A stretch of 9,842 bases of DNA from Desulfovibrio sp. (GTDB lineage: Bacteria > Desulfobacterota > Desulfovibrionia > Desulfovibrionales > Desulfovibrionaceae). The DNA lies in assembly GCA_031281815.1 (NCBI GenBank), contig JAITEY010000046.1, positions 1 to 9,842 on the forward strand. Reading direction: 5' to 3'. This document shows positions 1 through 5,864 of the stretch, in pieces; within the stretch, counting starts at the first letter, position 1; every line of letters starts with the position of its first letter. The position numbers were made by a program, and so were the translations under genes. The notes under the pieces were generated by a model. It was not told the DNA's origin. It made no database searches and saw only the letters and a program-made list of their open reading frames with translations.

Positions 1-19
1 CCTTATCGAAATGCCTCAT
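1..19 (-). CDS. 5' end of an unidentified leftward gene (partial)
   Basis: An ATG on the minus strand at 19-17 opens a frame of six codons (M R H F D K) before the window ends. It is preceded by GGGAG at 30-26 with a 6-base spacer, a well-placed ribosome binding site. That signal is the only support; six codons cannot identify a product. The several hundred bases upstream hold no convincing gene and would serve as its leader and promoter region. Confidence 0.35.
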
Positions 20-443
20 GGGGTTCTCCCGCATCGGGAACCGCAACCGGGCTCAATTTTCATCTCAGGCCGTTGCTGCCTCTTTTATCGGTTCATTGCG
101 CGAAACCTTTAGAAGGACGGCGGATTTTCGCGCCAAAGACTCCCCGTTCTCGCGAGTACAGCAGGATTTACGCCGAATTCCAACAAAGAACCGCGTGAAA
201 TTTTTATTTCTCTACGAAACAAAACGCAAGCTGTTTTCAGAGCTTTTCGGAAAAAATTTCCATCCCCGTCCCTTTCCCCCGGCAAAGGTTTCTTGTCACG
301 GGTCGGGATGTGCTGCTGTGGAAAGAGGCACAACAACGACAGTCCTTCTTGCTTTATTAACGGTATTGATCATGAGGACTACCGCGGGTCGGCATTTTTG
401 TATTTCACTACCCTGCGCCGGTTCGAAATCGATCCATCAGACT
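20..443. other. Non-coding stretch, no recognisable gene
   Basis: Between the partial left-edge gene and the zeta-like relic I see no convincing gene. The long plus-strand reading frame running through here (18-692) continues antisense to the zeta-like relic, lacks a ribosome binding site and has no recognisable motif, so it is treated as chance. On the minus strand TTGGAA and TGTACT, 17 bases apart within about 143-172, could be a weak promoter for the left-edge gene, but the match is poor. Confidence 0.4.
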
Positions 444-924
444 TCACTGCGTTGCATCAATATCTCCATTCATATCCACATGCTCGCGAATACCATCGAC
501 GATATAAGCGTCATGCCATTCCTTCATTTCAGCATTGAGCGCCTCGTCCTGTTCCACTGCAAGGACGGCAATGTAGATTGGGTCTTCTGCCAAAGAAAGC
601 GTATCTTCCAGAGCCTTGGCCAGAAAATAGTTCTGTTCCGGCATGGATTTTTGCAATTAATGCTATGCTTGCACCACGGCATATCATATTGAAACGGTTT
701 ATCATGTTGTTAAGAGCTGTTTCAGGGGTTGTATATACAACAGAAATATGAGGTATTAACCCTGCATCTATGGCAGCCTTGATTTTTGAAATTGCGCTTT
801 CGTCGACTAATTGGCCTTCATATACGCCGCGTATATTATTCGGCAGTTTTCCGTACTCTTGAACAACTGTGGTTTTACTTGATCCAGGTGTTCCTGTAAC
901 AAAATGTATGATACTCTGTTCCAA
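444..924 (-). pseudogene. Zeta-toxin-like P-loop kinase, frameshifted relic
   Basis: Zeta toxins are P-loop kinases that phosphorylate UDP-N-acetylglucosamine or related substrates. The N-terminal part (924 to about 646) gives FVTGTPGSSKTT, a Walker A-like loop, then a segment ending RFNMICRGASIALIAKI, which resembles the RFNEIGRGASI-type block I recall from Gram-negative zeta-family ATPases. Continuation of the family pattern (SMPEQNYFLAKALEDTLSLA) is found in the next frame, from about 656 to the TGA at 444. Removing one base near 645-646 joins them into a protein of about 160 residues. The gene is probably also truncated: the only start in frame is TTG at 924 with a weak ribosome site, and the product is short for the family. 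The Walker loop reads GSSK where GSGK is usual. No epsilon-type antitoxin is adjacent. Family assignment is from motif memory; that the gene is broken is visible directly. Confidence 0.6.
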
Positions 925-959
925 ATTTCTACAGTTCTTGATGACTTTAAAGAATTGTT

Positions 960-1172
960 TTGCTGCCGGAACTGCGGCTGCATTATGTACAACGAGATTA
1001 TAATAATTTCTTGATTCATTCGAAGTCCGATTACAGCAAGCTGAGAATGTGGGGTCTGCGCTACGGCAGCGCCCGCATCAAATATCGAACGGATCTATTT
1101 ACAGGTCGGACTTCAGCCGAAACCGGTATAACCCTTGATGCGTCAACATATAATTCTGCTTTTTCATTTTAA
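960..1172 (+). pseudogene. Possible C-terminal scrap of an outer-membrane beta-barrel protein
   Basis: An open frame from a TTG at 960 to TAA at 1170-1172 encodes up to 70 residues. From about 1013 its codons use G/C at third positions in the way of the window's real genes, unlike the AT-rich surroundings. The peptide shows alternating polar/hydrophobic stretches (KLRMWGLRYGSARIKYRTDL, then SAETGITLDASTYNSAFSF) and ends in F-S-F; an aromatic last residue is typical of outer-membrane barrels. No ribosome binding site or upstream barrel sequence is present, so if real it is the tail of a lost gene. It could equally be chance. I do not recognise a family. Confidence 0.25.
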
Positions 1173-1183
1173 TATAATGAAAA
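1161..1183. repeat. AT-rich inverted repeat downstream of carbonic anhydrase
   Basis: TTTTCATT (1161-1168) and AATGAAAA (1176-1183) are perfect 8-bp arms around a 7-base loop. It lies 26 bases beyond the carbonic anhydrase stop codon. Being entirely weak pairs it would make a poor terminator; its role is unknown. Confidence 0.35.
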
Positions 1184-1208
1184 TTTTAAGTTAACCGGAC
1201 AGCATTGC

Positions 1209-1970
1209 TTAACGGAGTACGGGCCTAGCGTTCACTTCCTGCAGCGGCCGATTGTTGGGATACCCCATGCACTTGAGAAACACGGCAACCTGTTCCTTGC
1301 CGACAGTGACGGAATGCTTCAACACATACCAGCGGACGCCTTCAGAGCAGGGAGGCGTGGTAAGCGAACCGTTAAAATAGATATATTCCTTGCTGGCCGG
1401 AAGCAATGCAAGCGGATTGAACCCTAGGGGCAGCGTTTTGCTCTCGCCTGCGATCCGCGGCATGACGGCCCACAGTGCGGCCAAGTCGGCATTGCTTTCT
1501 CCCTCTTCAAAGAAAACGGCAAGCACCGCCGTATTTCCCGCTTTATCCGCATGCACGTAATGCGCTTCCATAGGGAAAGCTTTCCCGGCATAAAGGTTTT
1601 CACCGGGGGTGTGAAAATGCATCTGTACGAGTTCAAAGAGGATGCCGTCCACGGTCAGGGTGTTGCCGTGCGGGAACAGCACCTGCACGGTATGGCCGTT
1701 GTTGAGGACGGCGTCTCCCTTGATTCCGTAATTGAAGACCAGCGGCGGCAGCGTTACCGCAAAGCGGGGAACGATATTGATGGGTGTCTGGTTTTTGCCG
1801 GCTTTACACATGAAGAACGACGGGTCGGCTTTATCCCAGTCGGAGGGACCGAATGCGCCAGTATAGCTCCAATGCGCCTCCTCCGCGACACCGCCGCCCG
1901 ACAGGGCAAGCAGCAGGGCAGCGGCCGCCGGCCACACGCGAAACCATGACGAAACAACTATCTTCAGCAT
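1209..1970 (-). CDS. Periplasmic alpha-class carbonic anhydrase
   Basis: Zinc enzyme interconverting CO2 and bicarbonate, predicted to act in the periplasm. The 253-residue product, normal for bacterial alpha-CAs, starts with a signal peptide (W/R n-region, hydrophobic 14-24, likely cut after GGVA at 29). Zinc ligands are visible as QMHFH (H118, H120) and MEAHYVH (H137). NNGH places H93 as the proton-shuttle equivalent, and E124 in HFHTPGEN is the gatekeeper Glu position. SLTTPPCSEG supplies the active-site Thr (T204) and C208, which probably forms the conserved disulfide with C55 (FFMCKAG). All key residues are intact. The ATG at 1970 is preceded by GGAGGG with a 5-base spacer. The gene lies 41 bases behind the small membrane-protein gene in the same direction and may be the last gene of that operon. 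I see no clear intrinsic terminator after it; the stem at 1161-1183 is AT-only. Confidence 0.95.
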   Translation of the reverse strand: MLKIVVSSWFRVWPAAAALLLALSGGGVAEEAHWSYTGAFGPSDWDKADPSFFMCKAGKNQTPINIVPRFAVTLPPLVFNYGIKGDAVLNNGHTVQVLFPHGNTLTVDGILFELVQMHFHTPGENLYAGKAFPMEAHYVHADKAGNTAVLAVFFEEGESNADLAALWAVMPRIAGESKTLPLGFNPLALLPASKEYIYFNGSLTTPPCSEGVRWYVLKHSVTVGKEQVAVFLKCMGYPNNRPLQEVNARPVLR

Positions 1971-2011
1971 TGTACCCTCCAGCTTTTCCGCAAAGATATG
2001 TTATCTGCTGT

Positions 2012-2233
2012 TCAGCCGTTGAGGCAGAGCAGAAGCAGTACCAGCACAATCAGCGCAGCGAAAACAATTTTCCGCAAAAAAAAGCGCGGCGCGATACGCC
2101 GTTGCCGTTGCCGACGCCGCGCCGCGCATGAATGCTTTGACGTCGGTGATGTCCCATAGATGTTGCATAGATGTTGCAGCGTGATGGGAAGGCGGAGTTT
2201 CCTGAACAGCGTCATCTCCCAAAAGCTGTTCAT
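2012..2233 (-). CDS. Small single-pass membrane protein next to a Panacea gene; candidate toxin, frame-scarred
   Basis: A 73-residue frame begins at ATG 2233, 16 bases after the stop of the Panacea-domain gene, and ends at TGA 2012-2014. The C-terminus is a hydrophobic helix (IVFAALIVLVLLLLCL, about residues 56-71) preceded by basic residues, predicting an inner-membrane anchor. Residues 23-50 are odd: Cys- and Arg-rich (RRRQRQRR), while the frame one step away reads a more natural WDITDVKAFMRGAASATATA. An 11-bp tandem repeat (CAACATCTATG twice, 2158-2179) marks the entry to this segment and an eight-T run (minus strand, 2076-2083) the exit; together they restore frame. Another ATG (2215) lies inside with GGGAG directly against it. 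No family is recognised. Panacea antitoxins often sit beside small toxic proteins, some membrane-active, so a toxin role is inference from position and topology. Confidence 0.5.
   Translation of the reverse strand: MNSFWEMTLFRKLRLPITLQHLCNIYGTSPTSKHSCAARRRQRQRRIAPRFFLRKIVFAALIVLVLLLLCLNG
2158..2179. repeat. 11-bp perfect tandem duplication
   Basis: TAGATGTTGCA occurs twice head to tail on the plus strand (CAACATCTATG on the coding strand). It lies inside the small membrane-protein gene. Because 11 is not a multiple of three, one copy shifts the reading frame relative to a single-copy ancestor. Confidence 0.85.
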
Positions 2234-2249
2234 GCTCGGCAGTCCACTT

Positions 2250-2765
2250 TCAATCTTCCGGCGTAAGATCCCGCGCCTTGTCCGCAAGGACGGCATGCAT
2301 GAGGATAGGCTTGCCCCATTCCGTAATTTCCCAGGCATGACCGCGCGCGGCCGCAAGGACATCAACAAGCTCCGCGGAAACATACTGCTCAACCGTATTC
2401 TTGATCACTTCTCTTTCCTCCGGCGACAGGGACATAAAAATCGGCGTTCTGAGACTGATATATTCCGCCTCTTCGCCTAAAAATAAGCGAGGCGCACGTT
2501 TTACGAACGGTTTATTAGGGGATGCATTTAAAGTATAGGCGCGTGAATCTCTCAATTCCGGACCCAGGGAACCTTTAATATATATTTTATCAGAAATTGT
2601 TTTTCCTCTTTGAAGATACATAGCTTTATCGCATAACCACAAAAGAGCACGTAATTTATGGCTTCCAGTTATTCCGAGAGGTGAAGTGTCGACTATCATG
2701 TGCGCCATTTCTTGTAATTTATTTTCACCAAGCTTACTCAAAACATCCTGCATAAAGTTTTGCAT
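2250..2765 (-). CDS. Panacea (DUF4065) domain protein, probable antitoxin
   Basis: The 171-residue product fits the Panacea/DUF4065 (SocA/GepA-like) family, whose members neutralise many unrelated toxins encoded next to them and also occur in prophages. Visible family features are HKLRALLWLCDKAMYL (36-51), the counterpart of the LQKLLYFA helix; a GPE motif (68-70) matching the family GP turn; and a C-terminal helix pair LSPEEREVIKNTVEQYVSAE (113-132) leading to HAWEIT with W145, matching the SHEEPAW region. ATG 2765 is preceded by AGAAGGA with a 7-base spacer, an excellent ribosome site. The N-terminal half is visibly more AT-rich than the C-terminal half. It is followed 16 bases later by the small membrane-protein gene, the expected toxin position. 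Assignment is by motif recognition; a non-TA phage role is the alternative. Confidence 0.7.
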   Translation of the reverse strand: MQNFMQDVLSKLGENKLQEMAHMIVDTSPLGITGSHKLRALLWLCDKAMYLQRGKTISDKIYIKGSLGPELRDSRAYTLNASPNKPFVKRAPRLFLGEEAEYISLRTPIFMSLSPEEREVIKNTVEQYVSAELVDVLAAARGHAWEITEWGKPILMHAVLADKARDLTPED

Positions 2766-2818
2766 AACAATATCCTTCTATGTTGAATTAAAACTTACAA
2801 CCCACCTCATGACATATT

Positions 2819-2846
2819 AGTATACTATATTCACAGCTTTGTTAAA
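2819..2846 (-). promoter_or_regulatory. Candidate promoter for the Panacea operon
   Basis: Read leftward, TTTAAC (2846-2841) and TATACT (2824-2819) are separated by 16 bases and lie about 55-80 bases before the Panacea start codon. The -10 box overlaps a perfect 10-bp palindrome TAGTATACTA (2818-2827). Such a palindrome over a -10 box could be an operator for autoregulation, which is common in toxin-antitoxin operons; this is inference. Confidence 0.45.
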
Positions 2847-2854
2847 TCCAGTAA

Positions 2855-2873
2855 CATGCTGTTGCACAGCATG
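2855..2873. repeat. Perfect inverted repeat in the divergent intergenic region
   Basis: CATGCTG (2855-2861) and CAGCATG (2867-2873) surround a 5-base loop, just upstream of the candidate -35 of the Panacea operon. It could be a regulator binding site or a small hairpin. A second, weaker stem (GCCGGT/ACCGGC, 2899-2920) follows. Confidence 0.45.
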
Positions 2874-3146
2874 ATCTTCTGCTGCAAAAGCGGATTCAGC
2901 CGGTAATCCCGACAACCGGCAGCAGAATGCCGCCCCCGCCTCTGCAACACGGACCTTGTCGCCTGCTGTCAGGGCATGGGGGCACACTCGCACGTCCAAA
3001 CCACACAGTCAACCTTGACCCAACCGTTGCCTTGTGACTCTGCTCCAGCGGACGAATGCGCAGAACCCGGCCGGGAAATGCCCCCCGGCTCACCGGTCGG
3101 CTGCACGAAAATGTCGCTGCCGTATAACGTTATGCGAAATCAATAG

Positions 3147-3175
3147 TTCACACTATTTTTCCGCGGCCTTACAAA
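3147..3175 (+). promoter_or_regulatory. Candidate sigma-70 promoter for the hybrid kinase
   Basis: TTCACA (3147-3152) and TACAAA (3170-3175) are spaced by 17 bases and match the -35 and -10 consensus at 5/6 and 4/6 positions. Transcription would start near 3182, leaving a leader of about 110 bases before the chosen start at 3296. A short inverted repeat, ATAGT/ACTAT (3143-3156), overlaps the -35 box. Confidence 0.45.
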
Positions 3176-3295
3176 CGTACCAAGAAGCAGTGTTTCAGCA
3201 TCGACGGCAAAGGCGGTCGGCGCATGCATCAGAAAAAAACAGCATCGGGCAACGGCCGCGTCCCGCCGTACGCAGGCGGAGGCAACTTGACTACA

Positions 3296-5515
3296 ATGTA
3301 CCGTCCTGTACAGACATCGGTACCGCCGCATACCTGCGGCAGCAAGCATGCCCGGCGGGCCGCGCTTTTGCTCGTTGCCTGCCTGCTGTCCCTCCTGTGC
3401 GAGGGAGCCGTCGTGCAAGGCGCCGCACCGATTCTGACGGAAGCCGAAAAGGAATTCATCCGTAAACACCCCGTTATCCGCGTGGGCATCAATCCGAACT
3501 TCGCTCCCTTTGAATTTTTGGACAACTGGCGGAATTACGCCGGCATCGCGCCGGACTACCTGGCCTTGATCAGCGAAAAAACCGGCCTCCGCTTCGCGCC
3601 TGCCGTGGAGATTCCCTACGCCGCGACGCAGGAAAAAGTTTGGTCCGGGGAACTGGACCTGCTTCCCACCCTGGACCGGTCTGCCGAACAAGAAAACAAA
3701 TTTCTGCTGACGCAACGCTATTATGAATACAAGCTGGCCCTTGTGGTGCGCGCCGACAGCCCCTTCAAAAGCATCGACGACTTTCGCGGGCGACTCCTCG
3801 CCGTGCAGGAGAACACGTCCAACGCGCAATTCGCTTTTTCCACCCTTCAAGCCGGCCTCAGTCTGTACGCATCGGAAGAGGACGCCCTCCTGGCGGTCGC
3901 GGACGGCAGGGAAGCTGCCATGCTCGGCTATCTGCCTACAGTTTTGTACGCGATTCGGGAACTGGGCCTCTCCAACTTGAACTACATCACCTTCGGCTCG
4001 GACAACAACGGTTTCTGCATGGGCGTACGGACCGACCTGTCGGAACTGCGCGATATTCTGAACAAGGCGCTCGCGGCGATCTCGCCCTCCGAAAAGGCCG
4101 CAATACGCAGCCGCTGGGTCCATGTGGGCGGCATCGGCGATGCCGACGAAAAACGGAGGATGCGCTATCTGGCCGGCGGGTCCGCCGCCCTCCTCCTTGC
4201 CATGGCGACATTTATCGTGCTGAAACTATACAGCCACAGAAAAAAAATCGCCCTGCACCGTCAGCACGAAAGCATGCTGCAGGAGATGGTCCGGCAACGC
4301 ACCGAAGATCTGCAAAACCAGACCCGGCTGGCCGTCGAAGCATCCCAGGCCAAAAGCGCCTTCCTGGCCTTGATGAGCCACGAGATACGCACGCCCATGA
4401 ATGTCGTCATCGGCCTCGCGGAAGTGATGTTGCGGCGCGAGTTGCCCGCGGACGCCGCAAAGGAGGCCCGGCACATCAAGCAGGCCGGCGTCAGCCTGCT
4501 TTCCATCATCAACGATATTCTGGATTTCTCGAAAATTGAAGCGGGCAAGTTGACCATCACCGATGAGGAGTATGCGTTCAGCGACCTGATCCGCGACGTG
4601 GAAGACATCATCCGGTTCAGGATCGCCGACAAGCCCGTCGACTTCATCGTCCGCATCGACGCCGGTCTGCCCGACAGGCTGCGCGGCGATATGAACCGCG
4701 TCAGGCAGATACTGCTGAACCTCCTCAGCAACGCCGTCAAGTATACCCGCCGGGGTTCCGTCACCTTCACCGTTACCGGAGCAATGCCCGCGGACGACAG
4801 GGTACGGCTTACGTTCGAGGTGACCGATACGGGGGTCGGGATCAGGCAGGAAGACCTGGAAAAACTGTTCAACAGCTTCGGGCGGGTTGATATACAAAAC
4901 CACCCGGATATTGAAGGAACAGGCCTCGGGTTGACCATAGCCCGCAGCCTGTGCAGGGCCATGGACGGCGATATCTCGGTAACCAGCGAATACGGAAAAG
5001 GTTCCGTCTTTACGGCCGAACTGACCCAAGGGGTGGTCGAACACCGGCCGCGGAAGGCGTCCGCCGCGCGGAAGAAGCCGCGAACGGTCTCCTTCATCGC
5101 GCCCGAAGCCGATGTGCTGGTTGTCGACGATTTACGCGGCAACCTGCTGGTGGCGGAGGGACTGCTCGCCCCTTACAGGATGCGCCTCGTCACCTGCGCG
5201 AACGGGCGCGAGGCCGTCGATCTGGTGGCGAAACGCCCCTTCGACCTCGTGCTGATGGACCACATGATGCCGGTGATGGGCGGCGTCGAGGCGACGCTCG
5301 CTATCAGGGCTCTGAACGAAGAGCGCTGCCGGACCATGCCCGTTGTCGCCTTGACGGCCAGCGCCGTGTCCGGCATGCGGGAGATGTTTCTGGAGAACGG
5401 ATTCAATGATTTTCTTTCCAAACCCATAGACGTGGCGCAACTGGACGCGGTGTTGCTGCGGTGGATTCCCGCCGGCAAGCGCATCAGCATGCCGGAGGAG
5501 GCTTCCGGACTTTGA
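3296..5515 (+). CDS. EvgS-like hybrid sensor histidine kinase with periplasmic solute-binding domain
   Basis: A membrane phosphorelay protein of 739 residues. Order: signal peptide or anchor (hydrophobic about 22-36); periplasmic type-3 solute-binding domain (about 50-275, opening RKHPVIRVGINPNFAPFEF) that should sense an amino-acid-like ligand; transmembrane helix (about 291-313); coiled-coil linker; HisKA with FLALMSHEIRTPMN, phospho-acceptor H362; HATPase with N-box ILLNLLSNAVKYT (N475, N479), DTGVGI (D511) and GTGLGL (541-546); then a receiver domain with acidic pair D611/D612, phospho-acceptor D655 (VLMDHMMPVMGG), T687 and K709. All catalytic residues are intact. There is no HAMP, PAS or HPt domain and no neighbouring DNA-binding regulator, so an HPt protein and output regulator must be encoded elsewhere. 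The start is uncertain: ATG 3224 is in frame but puts the signal peptide too deep. GGAGG at 3278-3282 serves TTG 3287 (4-base gap) or ATG 3296 (13-base gap). Confidence 0.92.
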   Translation: MYRPVQTSVPPHTCGSKHARRAALLLVACLLSLLCEGAVVQGAAPILTEAEKEFIRKHPVIRVGINPNFAPFEFLDNWRNYAGIAPDYLALISEKTGLRFAPAVEIPYAATQEKVWSGELDLLPTLDRSAEQENKFLLTQRYYEYKLALVVRADSPFKSIDDFRGRLLAVQENTSNAQFAFSTLQAGLSLYASEEDALLAVADGREAAMLGYLPTVLYAIRELGLSNLNYITFGSDNNGFCMGVRTDLSELRDILNKALAAISPSEKAAIRSRWVHVGGIGDADEKRRMRYLAGGSAALLLAMATFIVLKLYSHRKKIALHRQHESMLQEMVRQRTEDLQNQTRLAVEASQAKSAFLALMSHEIRTPMNVVIGLAEVMLRRELPADAAKEARHIKQAGVSLLSIINDILDFSKIEAGKLTITDEEYAFSDLIRDVEDIIRFRIADKPVDFIVRIDAGLPDRLRGDMNRVRQILLNLLSNAVKYTRRGSVTFTVTGAMPADDRVRLTFEVTDTGVGIRQEDLEKLFNSFGRVDIQNHPDIEGTGLGLTIARSLCRAMDGDISVTSEYGKGSVFTAELTQGVVEHRPRKASAARKKPRTVSFIAPEADVLVVDDLRGNLLVAEGLLAPYRMRLVTCANGREAVDLVAKRPFDLVLMDHMMPVMGGVEATLAIRALNEERCRTMPVVALTASAVSGMREMFLENGFNDFLSKPIDVAQLDAVLLRWIPAGKRISMPEEASGL

Positions 5516-5591
5516 CCCGAGCTGCCCGGGATGCCGTCCGGCGCAGGGCTGCGACGCGCATGCGGTATTCAAGGGCGAGCGTAACAACAAC

Positions 5592-5634
5592 GTACAAAAG
5601 CGGCCGGTTCCTATGGGAGCGGCCGCTTTTGTAC
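5592..5634. terminator. Terminator-like perfect 15-bp stem-loop after the hybrid kinase
   Basis: GTACAAAAGCGGCCG (5592-5606) pairs perfectly with CGGCCGCTTTTGTAC (5620-5634) across a 13-base loop. It begins 76 bases after the kinase stop. The GC core flanked by A-run and T-run within the stem gives terminator character on either strand, suited to this convergent gap. Confidence 0.75.
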
Positions 5635-5660
5635 ATTGAAACATTGCAATTGATTTATAT

Positions 5661-5700
5661 GCCTCCGGCGGCCGGGGGAAATGATTTCCCCCGGACCCCC
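5661..5700. repeat. REP-like extragenic palindrome
   Basis: CCGGGGGAAA (5672-5681) and TTTCCCCCGG (5685-5694) form a perfect 10-bp stem with a TGA loop, set between GCCTCCGGCGG and ACCCCC. From memory, the frame CCTCCGGCGGCC...GGACCCCC recurs between genes in Desulfovibrio-like genomes with a variable stem sequence. Only one copy lies in this window, so dispersal is not shown here. Confidence 0.55.
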
Positions 5701-5730
5701 TCATCGGGATTGCATATTCTCAACGTTGAA

Positions 5731-5864
5731 GCGCTCTAGAGTATTTTGCGCTTGAGATTGCCGCTTGACGGCGAAGCAAGTTCGCCTCGCGGCAATCTCG
5801 CGGCAAGGATTTGCAGGCAAATCCTTGCAGAGCGGATGGATATTTTCAATATCAATCCGCTCTA
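5731..5864. repeat. Compact element of three abutting hairpins, possible dispersed repeat
   Basis: Three perfect or near-perfect stems stand side by side. Stem 1: GAGATTGCCGC/GCGGCAATCTC (5754-5799), with an inner stem GGCGAA/TTCGCC. Stem 2: GCAAGGATTTGC/GCAAATCCTTGC (5803-5828), loop of two bases. Stem 3: AGAGCGGAT/ATCCGCTCT enclosing GATATT/AATATC (5829-5863), one mismatch. The block is bounded by CGCTCTA at 5732-5738 and again at 5858-5864; an 8-bp palindrome CTCTAGAG (5734-5741) and arms AAGCGC/GCGCTT (5729-5753) lie at its left end. Stem 3 abuts and includes part of the TAG stop of the RRM gene and could terminate or stabilise that transcript. No coding capacity is seen. Confidence 0.6.

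Larger units (their letters stand above)
2766..3223. other. Divergent non-coding region
   Basis: This stretch separates the leftward Panacea operon from the rightward hybrid kinase. It is AT-rich up to about 2860 and GC-rich after. It holds the two promoter candidates and the inverted repeats listed separately, plus a weak stem GCCGGG/CCCGGC at 3070-3089. Short frames on both strands (for example 2999-2817 minus) show no family motif and no good ribosome site, so I call no gene. Confidence 0.5.
5516..5861. other. Convergent intergenic region dense in hairpins, no gene
   Basis: The gap between the rightward kinase and the leftward RRM gene contains no credible coding frame. More than half of its length is taken up by inverted repeats: a terminator-like stem, a REP-like stem and a compact block of three adjoining hairpins, all listed separately. 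Confidence 0.7.

Noticed and set aside
18..692. 224-codon plus-strand frame at the left edge
   Set aside because: No ribosome binding site and no family motif; its 3' half is antisense to the zeta-like relic, which has recognisable motifs.
1551..1949. 132-codon plus-strand frame
   Set aside because: Antisense to the carbonic anhydrase, which has a signal peptide, zinc ligands and a ribosome site.
2817..3093. Two short minus-strand frames in the divergent gap
   Set aside because: No ribosome site, no motif, and one overlaps the Panacea promoter; not supported as genes.
3339..3398. Lipoprotein signal in the hybrid kinase (LVAC)
   Set aside because: The Cys lies in the middle of the hydrophobic stretch after too short a core; an ordinary signal peptide or anchor fits better.
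3140..4123. 327-codon minus-strand open frame
   Set aside because: Antisense to the solute-binding domain of the hybrid kinase, with no motif of its own; a codon-bias shadow.
4226..5142. Two long overlapping minus-strand frames
   Set aside because: Both lie opposite the HisKA/HATPase region, whose H, N and G boxes are intact on the plus strand.
5592..5863. CRISPR array or tRNA in the hairpin-rich gap
   Set aside because: The repeats are inverted and different from each other, not regularly spaced direct repeats, and no cloverleaf with anticodon and T-arm sequences can be assembled.
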